Positions 32,873 to 42,227 are shown, counted from the stretch's first letter. The stretch: 64,000 nucleotides of DNA from Rhizobacter sp. (GCA_019635355.1 JAHBZQ010000001.1:124001-188000), one strand, 5' to 3'. Notes: generated by a model not told the origin, from the sequence alone. Translations and numbers: made by a program.

Positions 32873-35077
32873 ATGGGCTGGAAGGCGATCCACCGCTGGC
32901 TGGGCCTGACGCTCGGCACGCTGGCGGTCGTGCTGGGCATCACCGGCGCCGTGCTGGCGGTCGACCCGGTCCAGCAGGCCTGGCAGGCCCCGGCGGCCCC
33001 GCGCGACCTGCCGGTGGCCACCCTGGTGGCGCGTGTGACGGCCACGGTGGCGGGTGCGGAAGAGATCCGCCGCCTGCCCTCGGGCGCCATCGTGGTGTAC
33101 AGCTTCGCGGGCGACCAGCCGCAGGCCTCCTACGTCGACCCTGCCGATGGGCGGGTGCTCGGGGCGTGGCAGGCCTCGACGCTGCCGCGCTGGGTCAAGA
33201 ACCTGCACCGCTCGCTGCTCCTGGGCGACACCGGGCGCTGGGGTGCGGCCATCACCGCGCTGGTGATGGCGGTGCTGTGCGTGTCGGCGCTGGTGCTCCT
33301 GCTGCGCCGCATGGGTGGGTGGCGGCGGCTCGCGGGCCGGGTGCGGGGCACGCTCGCGCAGCGCATCCACGTGGTGGCGGGGCGCGTGCTGCTCGTGGTG
33401 CTGGGCCTCACGTCGATCGCGGCGCTCACGATGAGCGCCTCGACCCTCGGCCTGGTGGAGCTGGACGCACGCGTCGAGCCCGAGGTGCTCTCGGTGGTGA
33501 CTGACCCGCCGGCTGCCGTGCTCCCCGGGCCGCAGTTGGCCGCGCTGCAAGGCCGGGTGGTGGGTGACCTGCGCAAGCTCACCCTGCCCAGCGCCACCGA
33601 CCCCGAAGACACCTGGAAGATCGCCACCACGCAGGGCCAGGGTTGGATCGACCGCTACTCGGGCCAGATGCTGGCCTGGCAGGACGCGACCCTCGCGCAG
33701 CGCGTCTACGACTGGGCCAGGCTGCTGCACACCGGCGAAACGGCCTGGCCGTGGGCGGTGGTGCTCGGGGTCACCGGTGCGAGCGTGCTGCTCTTCTGGC
33801 TGTCGGGCGTCGTCATCTGGTGGCAGGCGCGTGGCCAGGCGCCGCGCATCACCGGCAATGCTGTGCTGGCGCAGGCCGACGTGCTCATCTTCGTGGCGAG
33901 CGAGGGCGGCAGCACCTGGGGCTTTGCTCAGACGCTGCACGACGCGCTGAGCAAGAGCGGCCACCGCGTCCACACCGGCGCGCTGGAGGACTTCCGCACC
34001 ACGGCCGCCACGCGGCATGTGTTCGTGCTCGCGGCGACCTATGGCGACGGGCAGGCTCCGGCGCACGCGAGCCACGCGCTCGACACCATCGCCCGGCTCG
34101 ACGCTGGCGCCGCGCCGGTGACGGTGCTCGGCTTCGGAGACCGCCAGTACCCCACCTTCTGCGCTTTCGCCGTGGCGGTGGACCATCTGCTGCGCCAGCG
34201 CGGCTGGCCCGCGCTGCTGCCACTCGAATGCATCCACCAGCAGTCGAGCCAGCAGTTCGCGCGCTGGGGCGATGCGCTCGCGCAGGCGCTGGGCGAACCG
34301 CTGGTGCTCGAACACGTGCCGCGCCTGCCGCGCACTGCGACGCTCACGCTCACGGCCCGGCAGGACTACGCCGGCGCCATCGGGCAGCCGGCGTCGATCC
34401 TGCGCTTTGCGTGGCCCGACGGCACCCTCGGCACGCGACACGGGCTGGCCCGGTTTGCGGCCGGCGATCTCGTGGGCATCGTGCCCCCAGGGTCGGCCGT
34501 GCCGCGCTACTACTCGCTCGCGTCGGGCGCACAAGACGGCTTCCTCGAAATCTGCGTGCGCCAGATGCCGGGCGGCCTGTGCTCCAACCACCTGCTCGGC
34601 CTGAAGACGGGTGAGACCATCACCGCCTTCATCCGACCCAACCCCGGCTTCGCCCTGCCGCAGAGCCGCAAGCCCGTGCTGCTGATCGGCGCCGGCACGG
34701 GCGTGGCGCCGCTGGCCGGCTTCATCCGCCGCAACGACCGGCGCCAGCCCATGCACCTCTACTTCGGGGGGCGCGACCCGGCGCGCGATTTCTACTTCGG
34801 CCCCGAGGTGCAGCACTGGCTGGGCGAGGGCCGCCTCACCACCTTGCACACGGTCTTCTCGCGCGTGCCCGACGGCGGCGGCTACGTGCAGAACGCCTTG
34901 CGCCGTGACGCCGAGCGTGTGCGCAGCCTCGTGGCGCAAGGCGCGCTCGTGCGCGTATGCGGCAGCCGCGCGATGGCGAATGGTGTGGCCGAGGCGCTCG
35001 ACGAGCTGCTGGCGCCGTTGCGCGTCAGCGTGTCGATGCTGAAGGCCCAGGAGCGTTATGCCGAAGACGTCTTCTGA
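32873..35077 (+). CDS. PepSY membrane reductase fused to flavodoxin and NADPH-flavin reductase domains
   Basis: This 734-residue protein joins a membrane electron-transfer half to a soluble reductase. Helices lie at about 12-32, 123-144, 168-190 and 295-318. Candidate haem-ligand histidines sit next to them: His7, His112, His166 and His286. A PepSY segment spans about 45-105. A flavodoxin domain begins near 336 (VLIFVASEGGSTWG). The ferredoxin-NADP reductase module follows, with RYYSLAS, GGLCSNHL, LLIGAGTGVAPLAGF and LYFGGRD. It should pass electrons from cytoplasmic NADPH across the membrane to periplasmic acceptors, probably the DUF2271 protein or Fe(III). It overlaps apbE by 20 bases. Confidence 0.85.
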   Translation: MGWKAIHRWLGLTLGTLAVVLGITGAVLAVDPVQQAWQAPAAPRDLPVATLVARVTATVAGAEEIRRLPSGAIVVYSFAGDQPQASYVDPADGRVLGAWQASTLPRWVKNLHRSLLLGDTGRWGAAITALVMAVLCVSALVLLLRRMGGWRRLAGRVRGTLAQRIHVVAGRVLLVVLGLTSIAALTMSASTLGLVELDARVEPEVLSVVTDPPAAVLPGPQLAALQGRVVGDLRKLTLPSATDPEDTWKIATTQGQGWIDRYSGQMLAWQDATLAQRVYDWARLLHTGETAWPWAVVLGVTGASVLLFWLSGVVIWWQARGQAPRITGNAVLAQADVLIFVASEGGSTWGFAQTLHDALSKSGHRVHTGALEDFRTTAATRHVFVLAATYGDGQAPAHASHALDTIARLDAGAAPVTVLGFGDRQYPTFCAFAVAVDHLLRQRGWPALLPLECIHQQSSQQFARWGDALAQALGEPLVLEHVPRLPRTATLTLTARQDYAGAIGQPASILRFAWPDGTLGTRHGLARFAAGDLVGIVPPGSAVPRYYSLASGAQDGFLEICVRQMPGGLCSNHLLGLKTGETITAFIRPNPGFALPQSRKPVLLIGAGTGVAPLAGFIRRNDRRQPMHLYFGGRDPARDFYFGPEVQHWLGEGRLTTLHTVFSRVPDGGGYVQNALRRDAERVRSLVAQGALVRVCGSRAMANGVAEALDELLAPLRVSVSMLKAQERYAEDVF

Positions 35078-36047
35078 GCGCACCACGCTGCACGGCCCCA
35101 CGATGGGCACGCGCTGGTCGGCCACCGTCGACGCTGAGCCCGGTCTCGACTTGGCCGCGTTGCAGCGCGACCTGGCCGCCGCCGTGCAACGGGTGGACGA
35201 GCAGATGTCGCCGTGGAAAGAGACGAGCGATCTCGTGCGCCTTAACCGTGCCCCGCTCGACACCTGGGTCGACCTGCCCGCAGGAATCATGGAAGTGCTC
35301 GACGCCGCGCTCGAGGTGCACCGCCTGAGCGCCGGCGCCTTCAACCCCTGCGTGGGCGCGCTGGTCGATGCCTGGGGCTTCGGCCCTGCGCGCGACGCGC
35401 CCGATGCGCAGGCGATCCGTGCCGCGCGCGACGCCGCGCCGCGGGCCGCGCATGAAGCCCTGGAGCTGGACCGGCCCGCAGGCCGCGCGCGCAAGCATGC
35501 GGCGCTGCAGGTCGACCTGTGTGGCATCGCCAAGGGCTACGCGGTGGACCGCATGGCCCAGGTGCTCCAGCAGCATGGCGTGCGGCATGCGCTGGCCGCG
35601 CTCGACGGCGAGTTGCGTGCGGTGGGCGGCCAGGCCGATGGCACGCCCTGGGCCGTGGGGCTTGAGCGCCCGGAGGCCGGGCGCCGAGCCGTGCACGGGG
35701 TCCTCGAACTGGAAGACCTCGCGGTGGCCACCTCGGGCGACTACCGCCACTACGTCGAAGTGGGCGGCACGCGCCTCGCGCACACGATGGACCCGCAGCG
35801 TGGCGCACCTGTCAACAACGCCGTGGCCTCGGTCACCGTGCTGGCCCCGACCTGCATGCAGGCCGACGCGTGGGCCACGGCGCTGCTGGTGGCGGGGCCC
35901 GCCCAAGGCCCGGCGCTGGCGCAGCGCCTGAAGTTGGACGTGCTCTTCCTGCTGCGCCACGCCGACGGCCTGACCGAGCTGGGCTTGGGGCGCTTCGGGA
36001 TGGCCGATTCACCAGTCTTCCTTGACCGCCAACGCCATCTGCCGTGA
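35058..36047 (+). CDS. apbE: ApbE-type FAD:protein FMN transferase without signal peptide
   Basis: A 329-residue enzyme that attaches FMN covalently to a Ser/Thr of partner proteins, using FAD and Mg. Motifs include GPTMGTRWSATV near the start, DLCGIAKGYAVDR mid-protein, ATSGDYRHYVE, HTMDPQRGAPVNN and ADAWATALLV, which supplies metal ligands. Most ApbE proteins are periplasmic lipoproteins. This one starts at MPKTSSERTT with no signal, and an in-frame TGA at 35040 rules out a longer N-terminus. It may act in the cytoplasm before export of its target. Its end overlaps the convergent ABC permease gene by 39 bases. Confidence 0.9.
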   Translation: MPKTSSERTTLHGPTMGTRWSATVDAEPGLDLAALQRDLAAAVQRVDEQMSPWKETSDLVRLNRAPLDTWVDLPAGIMEVLDAALEVHRLSAGAFNPCVGALVDAWGFGPARDAPDAQAIRAARDAAPRAAHEALELDRPAGRARKHAALQVDLCGIAKGYAVDRMAQVLQQHGVRHALAALDGELRAVGGQADGTPWAVGLERPEAGRRAVHGVLELEDLAVATSGDYRHYVEVGGTRLAHTMDPQRGAPVNNAVASVTVLAPTCMQADAWATALLVAGPAQGPALAQRLKLDVLFLLRHADGLTELGLGRFGMADSPVFLDRQRHLP

Positions 36048-38510
36048 CGCCGCACTGCGCGCCGCCAGCCAGGCCGTGACGGTGCCGGCCACCACCACCG
36101 CCGCGCACAGCAGCGCCAGCCGCCCGCCGGGCAGCGCCATCTCCATCGTCCAGTGGAAGCTCTGCGGGTTGACCACCTTCACCAGCACCACGCTCACGGC
36201 AAGGCCGAGCACGAGGCCGAGCAGGGCGCCGGCGCAGGTCCACACCGCGCCTTCGGCGGCGACGACTGCGAGCACCTGGCGGCGTGTGAAGCCCAGGTGC
36301 GCAAGCAGGCCGAACTCCTTGCGGCGTGCGAGCACCTGCGCCGAGAAGCTCGCCGCGATGCCGAAGAGCCCGATGCCGATGGCGACCGCCTGCAGCCAGT
36401 AGGTGACGGCGAAGCTGCGGTCGAAGATGCGCAGCGACACCGCGCGCAGCTCGCCGGCCGTGGCGAACTGCAGGGACTCGGCGTCAGCACCCGCCAAGGC
36501 CCGCAGCGATTGCTGAAGCGCCGTGAGGTCGGTGCCGGGCTGCAGGCCGAGCGCGAGGTCGGTGATGCGCGTGTCGCCGCTCAGGCGCCGGTAGTCGTCG
36601 GCGTGCAGGATGACCGCGCCGTGCTGGTGGGCGTAGTCGCGCCACACCCCGCGCACGAGCACCTCGATGCGTTTTCCATCGGGCAGTGGCAGGGTGGTGC
36701 GTTGGCCCGGCCGCAGGTCGTACAGCCGCGCCATGCCTTCGCTCACGTAGGCGGCGGTGGCGCCGGGCGGCAGCGGCACCAGCGGTCCGACGAGGGGCAG
36801 CGACTGCGCGGCGTCGGTGATGTCGCGGGCCATCAGGGCGACGGGCGGGCGCTCGGCGGCGAGCTGCACGGTGGCCGCGCGCTGCGTGATCACGCGGCGC
36901 ACGCCGGGCAGTCGCGGTGCCTGCTCCACCAGGGTTGGCGGCAGGCCCGCGCTGTCGCCCGAGGGCACGCGCACGTAGAGGTCGGCGGGCAGCACCTGGT
37001 CGAGCCAGTCGACCATCGAATCGCGGAAGCTCGTGACCATCACCGTCAGTGCCACCGAAAGGCTCAGGCTTGCCACCACGCCGGCCACCGCGATGGTGGC
37101 GGTGTGCCGCTCGTGCCGGGCCCGCTCGACGGCCAGCAGCGCGAGCGCCTGGCGCGGCGGCGGCAGTGCCTTCAGCAGCAGCCCCACGCCGGCCGGCACG
37201 CAGGCAATGCCACCGAGCAGCAGGCAGGCCACTGCGGCGTAGGCGGGGAGTGGCAGCTCGGCCACGGGTGGCAGCAGCGCGAGCACGCCCGCGGCCAGCA
37301 GCATCGCGGGGCCGAACCACACGAAGCCCGCCGGGCCGTGCGCGCTGCTGAGCCCCTTCAAGGCCTGCGCCGGTGCCATCTGCTGCGCGGCGCGGGCCGG
37401 CACCCACGCGCCGACCACCGCCGCCGCCACGCCCAGCGTGCCGTACAGCGCGGCCGCCCAGACGCTCAGCTGCAGCCGCGGGGCGACGCCGGGGAAGTAC
37501 CCGCCACCGAGATCCCCCGCCAGCAGGCGCAGCGCCAGCGCCGCGAGGCCGGTGCCCAGCAAGAGGCCGATGGCGCTGCCGACGATGCCGAGCAGCAGCG
37601 CCTCGAAAAGCACGAGCCGCAGCCGCTCGCCGGCCGAGAGGCCCAGCACGCCGAGCAGCGCAAACTGCGGCTGCCGCTGCGCGACCGAGAGCGAGAGGAT
37701 CGAGAACACCAGGAACGCGCCGGTGAAGAGCGCCACCAGCGCCAGCACCGTGAGGTTCACGCGGTAGGCGCGCGACATGTTCGACGCGCGTTCGGCCGAT
37801 TCGTCGGGCGAGGCGGCGCGCAGGCCCTCGGGCAGCGCGAGTGAGCGCAGCACGGCGGCGCGGTCGGCGCCGGGCTGCAGGCGCACGTCGAGCCGGCTCA
37901 GGCGGCCGAGCCAGCCGAAGCGCGTCTGCACGGCGGCGATGTCCATCACCGCGAGCGGCGGGCCGCCGGCGGCGATGCGGCCTTGCACCTTCACGCTGGC
38001 CCAGCCGTCGGGCGTCTTGAGTTGCAGCGGGCCGTTGCCCAGGCGCTGCCGGGCGGCGTCGTTCAGGAACACGGCGTCGGGCGAGAGCAGGGCGAGCCGC
38101 TCGGCCTCGTCGTTCACACGCGGCATCAGCGTGGGCGCGACGGGGGCGGCGGAGAGGGCATCGAGCCCGAGCAGCTTCAGCGAAACGCGCTCGCCCGAGG
38201 CGGCCTGCGCCTGCCCGTCGAGCTCGATCACGGGGCTGGCCACACGCACCTGCGGGTGCCGCGCCACGCGCTCGTAAAGCGCTTCGTCGAAGCCGTCGCG
38301 CTGGGCGCGCAGCTCGAAGTCGGGCTGACCGTTGACCGAGCGCACCGCGGCGCCAAACTCGGCGAGCGCCGACTGGTTGATGAGTTGCACCGAAAACGCC
38401 AGCGCCACACCCAGCACGATGGCGAGCAGGGCGGTGAGCGTGCGCAGGGGCTGGTGGCGCCACGCGGGCCACGAGACGTGGCGCAGCAGGGCGAAGGCGG
38501 TGGAGGTCAC
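36009..38510 (-). CDS. FtsX-type ABC transporter permease
   Basis: At 833 residues this is a duplicated MacB/FtsX-fold permease. It has an N-terminal helix (about 22-42), a large periplasmic domain (about 45-255), three helices (about 258-370), a second group of helices (about 395-490), another periplasmic domain (about 500-690) and a final three-helix FtsX core (about 700-825, with GFTRRQVLAVVAAEGAVW). Such permeases drive lipoprotein or lipid export, or mechanotransmission, with a LolD-like ATPase. The ATPase at 39396-40049 lies upstream on the same strand and is the likely partner. An AttH-like protein, a common third partner, is 25 kb away. Confidence 0.9.
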   Translation of the reverse strand: MTSTAFALLRHVSWPAWRHQPLRTLTALLAIVLGVALAFSVQLINQSALAEFGAAVRSVNGQPDFELRAQRDGFDEALYERVARHPQVRVASPVIELDGQAQAASGERVSLKLLGLDALSAAPVAPTLMPRVNDEAERLALLSPDAVFLNDAARQRLGNGPLQLKTPDGWASVKVQGRIAAGGPPLAVMDIAAVQTRFGWLGRLSRLDVRLQPGADRAAVLRSLALPEGLRAASPDESAERASNMSRAYRVNLTVLALVALFTGAFLVFSILSLSVAQRQPQFALLGVLGLSAGERLRLVLFEALLLGIVGSAIGLLLGTGLAALALRLLAGDLGGGYFPGVAPRLQLSVWAAALYGTLGVAAAVVGAWVPARAAQQMAPAQALKGLSSAHGPAGFVWFGPAMLLAAGVLALLPPVAELPLPAYAAVACLLLGGIACVPAGVGLLLKALPPPRQALALLAVERARHERHTATIAVAGVVASLSLSVALTVMVTSFRDSMVDWLDQVLPADLYVRVPSGDSAGLPPTLVEQAPRLPGVRRVITQRAATVQLAAERPPVALMARDITDAAQSLPLVGPLVPLPPGATAAYVSEGMARLYDLRPGQRTTLPLPDGKRIEVLVRGVWRDYAHQHGAVILHADDYRRLSGDTRITDLALGLQPGTDLTALQQSLRALAGADAESLQFATAGELRAVSLRIFDRSFAVTYWLQAVAIGIGLFGIAASFSAQVLARRKEFGLLAHLGFTRRQVLAVVAAEGAVWTCAGALLGLVLGLAVSVVLVKVVNPQSFHWTMEMALPGGRLALLCAAVVVAGTVTAWLAARSAASRQMALAVKEDW

Positions 38511-38541
38511 CGCCCGATTGTGGTCTGGCGGCGCGGGCCGA

Positions 38542-39312
38542 TCAGGCGGGCACGCGGTAGTCCTTCTCGCCCAGCAGGTCGATGCCGCATTCGAGCCGCT
38601 CGGCCCACTCGATGAACTCGCGCACGGCCGGGCCTTTCATCGGCGAGCCGTGCTGCGGCACGATCATGTGGATGTCGAGCCCGCGCACCATCTGTGCCCA
38701 GTGGCGCATGACCTTGTTCGACACCATGTAGCGGCGGTGGAAGCCTTCCATGCGCGGCACGTGGCCGGCCAGCCGCGTGACGAACTCCTGCGCCTGCGCG
38801 CCAGTGCCCATCGAGGCGCCGAGGTCGCCCGAGAAAAGGATGCGGCTCACCGGGTCGTAGAACTGGAAGTTGCCCTCGGAGTGCAGGAAGTGCGCCGGCA
38901 GCGCCACGAGCTCGCTGCGCCCCACCGGCACGCGCATGCCCGGGTCGGGAATGCCGACGATGCGGCCGTCGGTCTTGCCCGACTTGCAGAAGTGCGGAAT
39001 GAAGCGCTCCCACACGCGCGAGATGTAGATCTTGGCCTTGGGCGTGGCGGTCATCCAGCGGTCAAGCGAGGCAATGATGTCGGGGTCGGCGTGCGAGGCG
39101 AAGATGGCCGAGAGCCGCTGCGGCGCGAAGTGCCGCGTCATCGCGAGGTACAGCTCGCCGTAGGCGAGGTTGCCGCCCGGGTCGATGATCGCGCCGGTGT
39201 CGCCGTCGATGATCAGGAACTGGTTGGACTGCACGACCTCGGTGCCTTCCTGGCAGAGGTCGGTGAACATCAGGCACTGGTGGCCGTCGTGGTTGTAGAG
39301 CTCGATGGGCAT
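38542..39312 (-). CDS. MBL-fold ODP-type (flavodiiron-like) protein
   Basis: The 256-residue protein has a metallo-beta-lactamase fold of the oxygen-binding diiron type. Metal-ligand candidates are His and two Asp in ASHADPDI, His in HFLHSEGN, Asp in FSGDLGAS and His in VPQHGSPM. The second ligand is Asp where flavodiiron proteins have Glu, and the position after Asp is Ile instead of His. There is no flavodoxin domain, so it cannot be a stand-alone NO or O2 reductase of the usual kind. It may be a redox or oxygen sensor. It lies between the ABC ATPase and permease genes, 31 bases before the latter. Confidence 0.8.
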   Translation of the reverse strand: MPIELYNHDGHQCLMFTDLCQEGTEVVQSNQFLIIDGDTGAIIDPGGNLAYGELYLAMTRHFAPQRLSAIFASHADPDIIASLDRWMTATPKAKIYISRVWERFIPHFCKSGKTDGRIVGIPDPGMRVPVGRSELVALPAHFLHSEGNFQFYDPVSRILFSGDLGASMGTGAQAQEFVTRLAGHVPRMEGFHRRYMVSNKVMRHWAQMVRGLDIHMIVPQHGSPMKGPAVREFIEWAERLECGIDLLGEKDYRVPA

Positions 39313-39395
39313 GGGGCCGCAGCTTAGGGATTCGCGCCGCGCCACCCCTTGCGCGCCGTCAAGCCGGCGCGGTGGCGGTCACACCCTGCAACGAA

Positions 39396-40049
39396 TCACG
39401 GCGCGATGCCGTTCTGTCGCAGTGTGAGCACACGGTCGGCGTGCTCGGCGGCGTGCAGCGAGTGCGTGACCAGCACGCACGCCGCACCCTGCTCGCGCAC
39501 CTGCGCGGCGAGCAGCGCCATCATCTTCTCGGCGGTCTCGGGGTCGAGGTTGCCGGTGGGCTCGTCGGCGAGGATGAGCTTCGGCCCATGCACCAGCGCA
39601 CGCGCCAGCGCCACGCGCTGCAGCTGCCCGCCCGAGAGCGTGCGCGGCAGTCGCTCGCCGAGTGCGCCGAGGCCCACCGCGTCGAGCAGCGCGCGCACGC
39701 GCGCGGCGTCGGGCCGGCCTTGCAGCAGCAGCGGCAGGCCCACGTTGTCGGCCACGCTCAGGTGGGGCAGCACGTGGAAGGCCTGGAACACGAAGCCGAG
39801 CTGCGTGCGCCGCAGGATGGCCTGCTGCGCTTCGGTGAGGTGGGTGATGTCGGTGCCGGCGATGAGCACGCTGCCGTCGTCGACGGTGTCGAGGCCGGCG
39901 ATGCAGTTGAGCAGCGTCGACTTGCCCACGCCCGACTCGCCGAGGATCGCGACGAACTCGCCTTCGGCCAGCGTGAGGCTCACGTTGCTGAAGACGGTGC
40001 TCTCGCCATAGCGCTTGGCGAGCGAGCGGATCTGCAGCAGGTCAGGCAT
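39396..40049 (-). CDS. LolD/MacB-like ABC transporter ATP-binding protein
   Basis: A 217-residue ATPase with all motifs: Walker A GESGVGKST (about residues 38-46), Q-loop GFVFQAFHVLP, signature LSGGQLQRVALARAL, Walker B LILADEPTGNLD and the switch His in VTHSLHAAEHADRV. The subfamily serves FtsX-type permeases. The permease at 36009-38510 is the obvious partner, with the MBL/ODP gene between them. The start overlaps the miaA stop by eight bases, so translation is coupled. Confidence 0.9.
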   Translation of the reverse strand: MPDLLQIRSLAKRYGESTVFSNVSLTLAEGEFVAILGESGVGKSTLLNCIAGLDTVDDGSVLIAGTDITHLTEAQQAILRRTQLGFVFQAFHVLPHLSVADNVGLPLLLQGRPDAARVRALLDAVGLGALGERLPRTLSGGQLQRVALARALVHGPKLILADEPTGNLDPETAEKMMALLAAQVREQGAACVLVTHSLHAAEHADRVLTLRQNGIAP

Positions 40050-40980
40050 GGCCCATCGCCTGCACGTGCTGCTGGGCGAGCGCCACCACCTGCTGCACCG
40101 CATCGGGCGCTTCGCAGGCCACCACCTGCCGCTGGGGCATGCTGCGCAGCCAGGTGATCTGGCGCTTGGCCAGCTGCCGCGTGGCGGCGATGCCGCGCTC
40201 GGGCAGGTCGTAAAGGTCGTCGGCGTCGAGCGCTTCCCAAGTCTGGCGGTAGCCCACGCAGCGCATCGAGGGCAGGTCGGCGTGCAGGTCGCCGCGCTCG
40301 CGCAGGGCCTGCACCTCTTCCACCAACCCGTGTTCGAGCATGGCGTGGAAACGCTGCGCGATGCGCTCGTGCAGCCAGGCGCGGTCGGTCGGCTCCAGCG
40401 AAATGAGCGGGGCGTGCGCCAGCACCTTCTTCTCGCTGTGGAACGACGACATCGGCTCGCCGCTCACGCGGTAGACCTCGAGCGCGCGCGTGATGCGCTG
40501 CTGGTCGGCGGGCTTGAGGCGCGCGGCGGTGATCGGGTCGACCCGCTGCAGCTCGCGGTAGAGCGCATGCAGGCCTTCGCGCTCCAGCTGCTCGTAGAGC
40601 GCGGCACGCACGCCGCGGTCGGCGGCGGGCATGGCGTCGAGCCCTTCGAACAGCGCCTTGTAGTACAGCATCGTGCCGCCCACCAGCAGCGGCAGTTTGC
40701 CGCGTGCGCGGATCTCGGCGATGAGGCGCTGCGCGTCAAGCACGAAGCGCGCGGCCGAGTAGGCCTCGGCCGGATCGATGATGTCGATGAGGTGGTGCGG
40801 CGCGCGGGCCAGCTCGTCGGGGCTGGGCTTGGCGGTGCCGATGTCCATGCCGCGGTAGACGAGCGCCGAGTCGACGCTCACGATCTCGACCGGCAGCACG
40901 TCGGCGATGGCCAGCGCCGAGGCGGTCTTGCCCGAGGCGGTGGGGCCGGCGAGGCAAAGGTAGTGGTGATCGGTGCTCAT
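40042..40980 (-). CDS. miaA: tRNA dimethylallyltransferase MiaA
   Basis: The 312-residue enzyme adds a dimethylallyl group to A37 of tRNAs reading U-starting codons. The P-loop is AGPTASGKTASAL (about residues 11-23). DSALVYRGMDIGTAKPS follows, with the catalytic Asp, then VGGTMLYYKALFEGL, RITRALEVYRVSG, and the late VGYRQTWEAL and AKRQITWLR. Length and motifs are complete. The start overlaps the MFS stop (ATGA). In enterobacteria miaA follows mutL directly; here mutL is 20 kb away on the other strand. Confidence 0.97.
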   Translation of the reverse strand: MSTDHHYLCLAGPTASGKTASALAIADVLPVEIVSVDSALVYRGMDIGTAKPSPDELARAPHHLIDIIDPAEAYSAARFVLDAQRLIAEIRARGKLPLLVGGTMLYYKALFEGLDAMPAADRGVRAALYEQLEREGLHALYRELQRVDPITAARLKPADQQRITRALEVYRVSGEPMSSFHSEKKVLAHAPLISLEPTDRAWLHERIAQRFHAMLEHGLVEEVQALRERGDLHADLPSMRCVGYRQTWEALDADDLYDLPERGIAATRQLAKRQITWLRSMPQRQVVACEAPDAVQQVVALAQQHVQAMGHA

Positions 40981-42227
40981 GCGGGTGATGCCGTGGAGGC
41001 GCGGTGAGGCTCGCCGTGGCGCTGCACCAGCGTCCACGCCACGAGCGCGATGCCCACGCCGAAGAAGCCCACGCCGAGCGTCATCGGGTAGACGGTGCCG
41101 TCGAGGTGCTTGCCGAGCCACAGGCCCACGAGGAAGGCGCTGATTGACATGCCGAAGCCCGAGAGGGACGCGGCCGTGCCCGCCTTCTCGGGGAAGGGGC
41201 CCACCGCGCCCGCCTGCCCGCAGGGCTGGTGGATGCCGTGGCCCAGCGCGTAGAGCCACTGCGGCACCGCGATGGCCCACACGTTGTGCACGCCGAGCAA
41301 GCTCAACGCCGCCATGCTCACGCCGCCCGCGAGCGACAGCGCGCCGCCCACAGCCACCGCGCCACGCAGGCCGCGCGAGAGCAGCAGGCGCCGGCACAAG
41401 AAGGTGCCGGCGGTGTAGGCGATCGAGCTCGACAGCAGGAAGGCGCCGTAGCCCGCGCGGGAGCTGCCCAGCACCTCGATGAACACGAACGACGAGCCGG
41501 CGAGCGTGACGAAGAGCCCGCCGTAGGTGAGCGCCGAGAGCGCGGCCCAGGCGAGGAAGGTCGGGTGCGAGGCGACGCTGCGCCAGTTGCGCAGCATCGG
41601 GGCGATCTGCGTGGCGCTCGGGTTGCGCACCGGCACCGTCTCTTCGAAGCGCCAGACCACGAGGCCGAGCGCGACCGCGCCGAAGACCGCGAGCACGGTG
41701 AGTGCCGCATGCCAGTTGATGTACTCGACCAGCACGCCGCCGAGCAGCGGGCTCGCCATCGCGATGGTGCCGAGGCCGGTGAGCGCGCGCGACATCACGC
41801 GCGCCCCGTCGTGCGGTGCATAGAGGTCGCGGATGATCGAACGCCCGCAGGTCACGGCGGCTGCCATCGCCGCGCCTTGCAGCGCACGCCACAGCACCAG
41901 CCAGCCGATGGCCGGGGCCGCGGCGCTGAGCACGCTCGCGATCGTGTACAGCGAGAGGCCTGCCAGCAGCACCGGCCGGCGGCCGAAGCGGTCGGCCAGC
42001 GGGCCGCACACCAGCTGGCCGAAGCCGAAGCAGATGATCAGCGCCGACAGCGTGAGCTGCGCCGAGGCGATGGTGGCGCCGAGGTCGCGCGTGAGCGCGG
42101 GCAGGGCCGGGAGGTAGAGGTCGGTGGTGACGGGCTGGATGCCCATCAGGAGGGTCAGCAAAAGCACCACCGTGGCTGGGCTCATCGCCACACGGTGGGC
42201 CGCGGGGGCGGCCGGGGTCGGGATCAT
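40977..42227 (-). CDS. Bcr/CflA-type MFS multidrug transporter
   Basis: A 416-residue, 12-helix exporter. Subfamily marks are GIQPVTTDLYLPALPALTRD in helix 1, GQLVCGPLADRFGRRPVLLAG (motif A) and RALQGAAMAAAVTCGRSIIRDLY. It should export drugs or sulfonamide-like compounds by proton antiport. Its last bases overlap the start of miaA, making it the first gene of the MFS-miaA-ABC unit. It is divergent from the PA2779-like gene by 60 bases. Confidence 0.9.
   Translation of the reverse strand: MIPTPAAPAAHRVAMSPATVVLLLTLLMGIQPVTTDLYLPALPALTRDLGATIASAQLTLSALIICFGFGQLVCGPLADRFGRRPVLLAGLSLYTIASVLSAAAPAIGWLVLWRALQGAAMAAAVTCGRSIIRDLYAPHDGARVMSRALTGLGTIAMASPLLGGVLVEYINWHAALTVLAVFGAVALGLVVWRFEETVPVRNPSATQIAPMLRNWRSVASHPTFLAWAALSALTYGGLFVTLAGSSFVFIEVLGSSRAGYGAFLLSSSIAYTAGTFLCRRLLLSRGLRGAVAVGGALSLAGGVSMAALSLLGVHNVWAIAVPQWLYALGHGIHQPCGQAGAVGPFPEKAGTAASLSGFGMSISAFLVGLWLGKHLDGTVYPMTLGVGFFGVGIALVAWTLVQRHGEPHRASTASPA

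Noticed and set aside
33768..33785. Second GVTGAS motif in the PepSY reductase as a flavinylation site
   Set aside because: It lies within a predicted membrane helix (residues 299-304) and fits the helix pattern of PepSY proteins, so ApbE access is unlikely.
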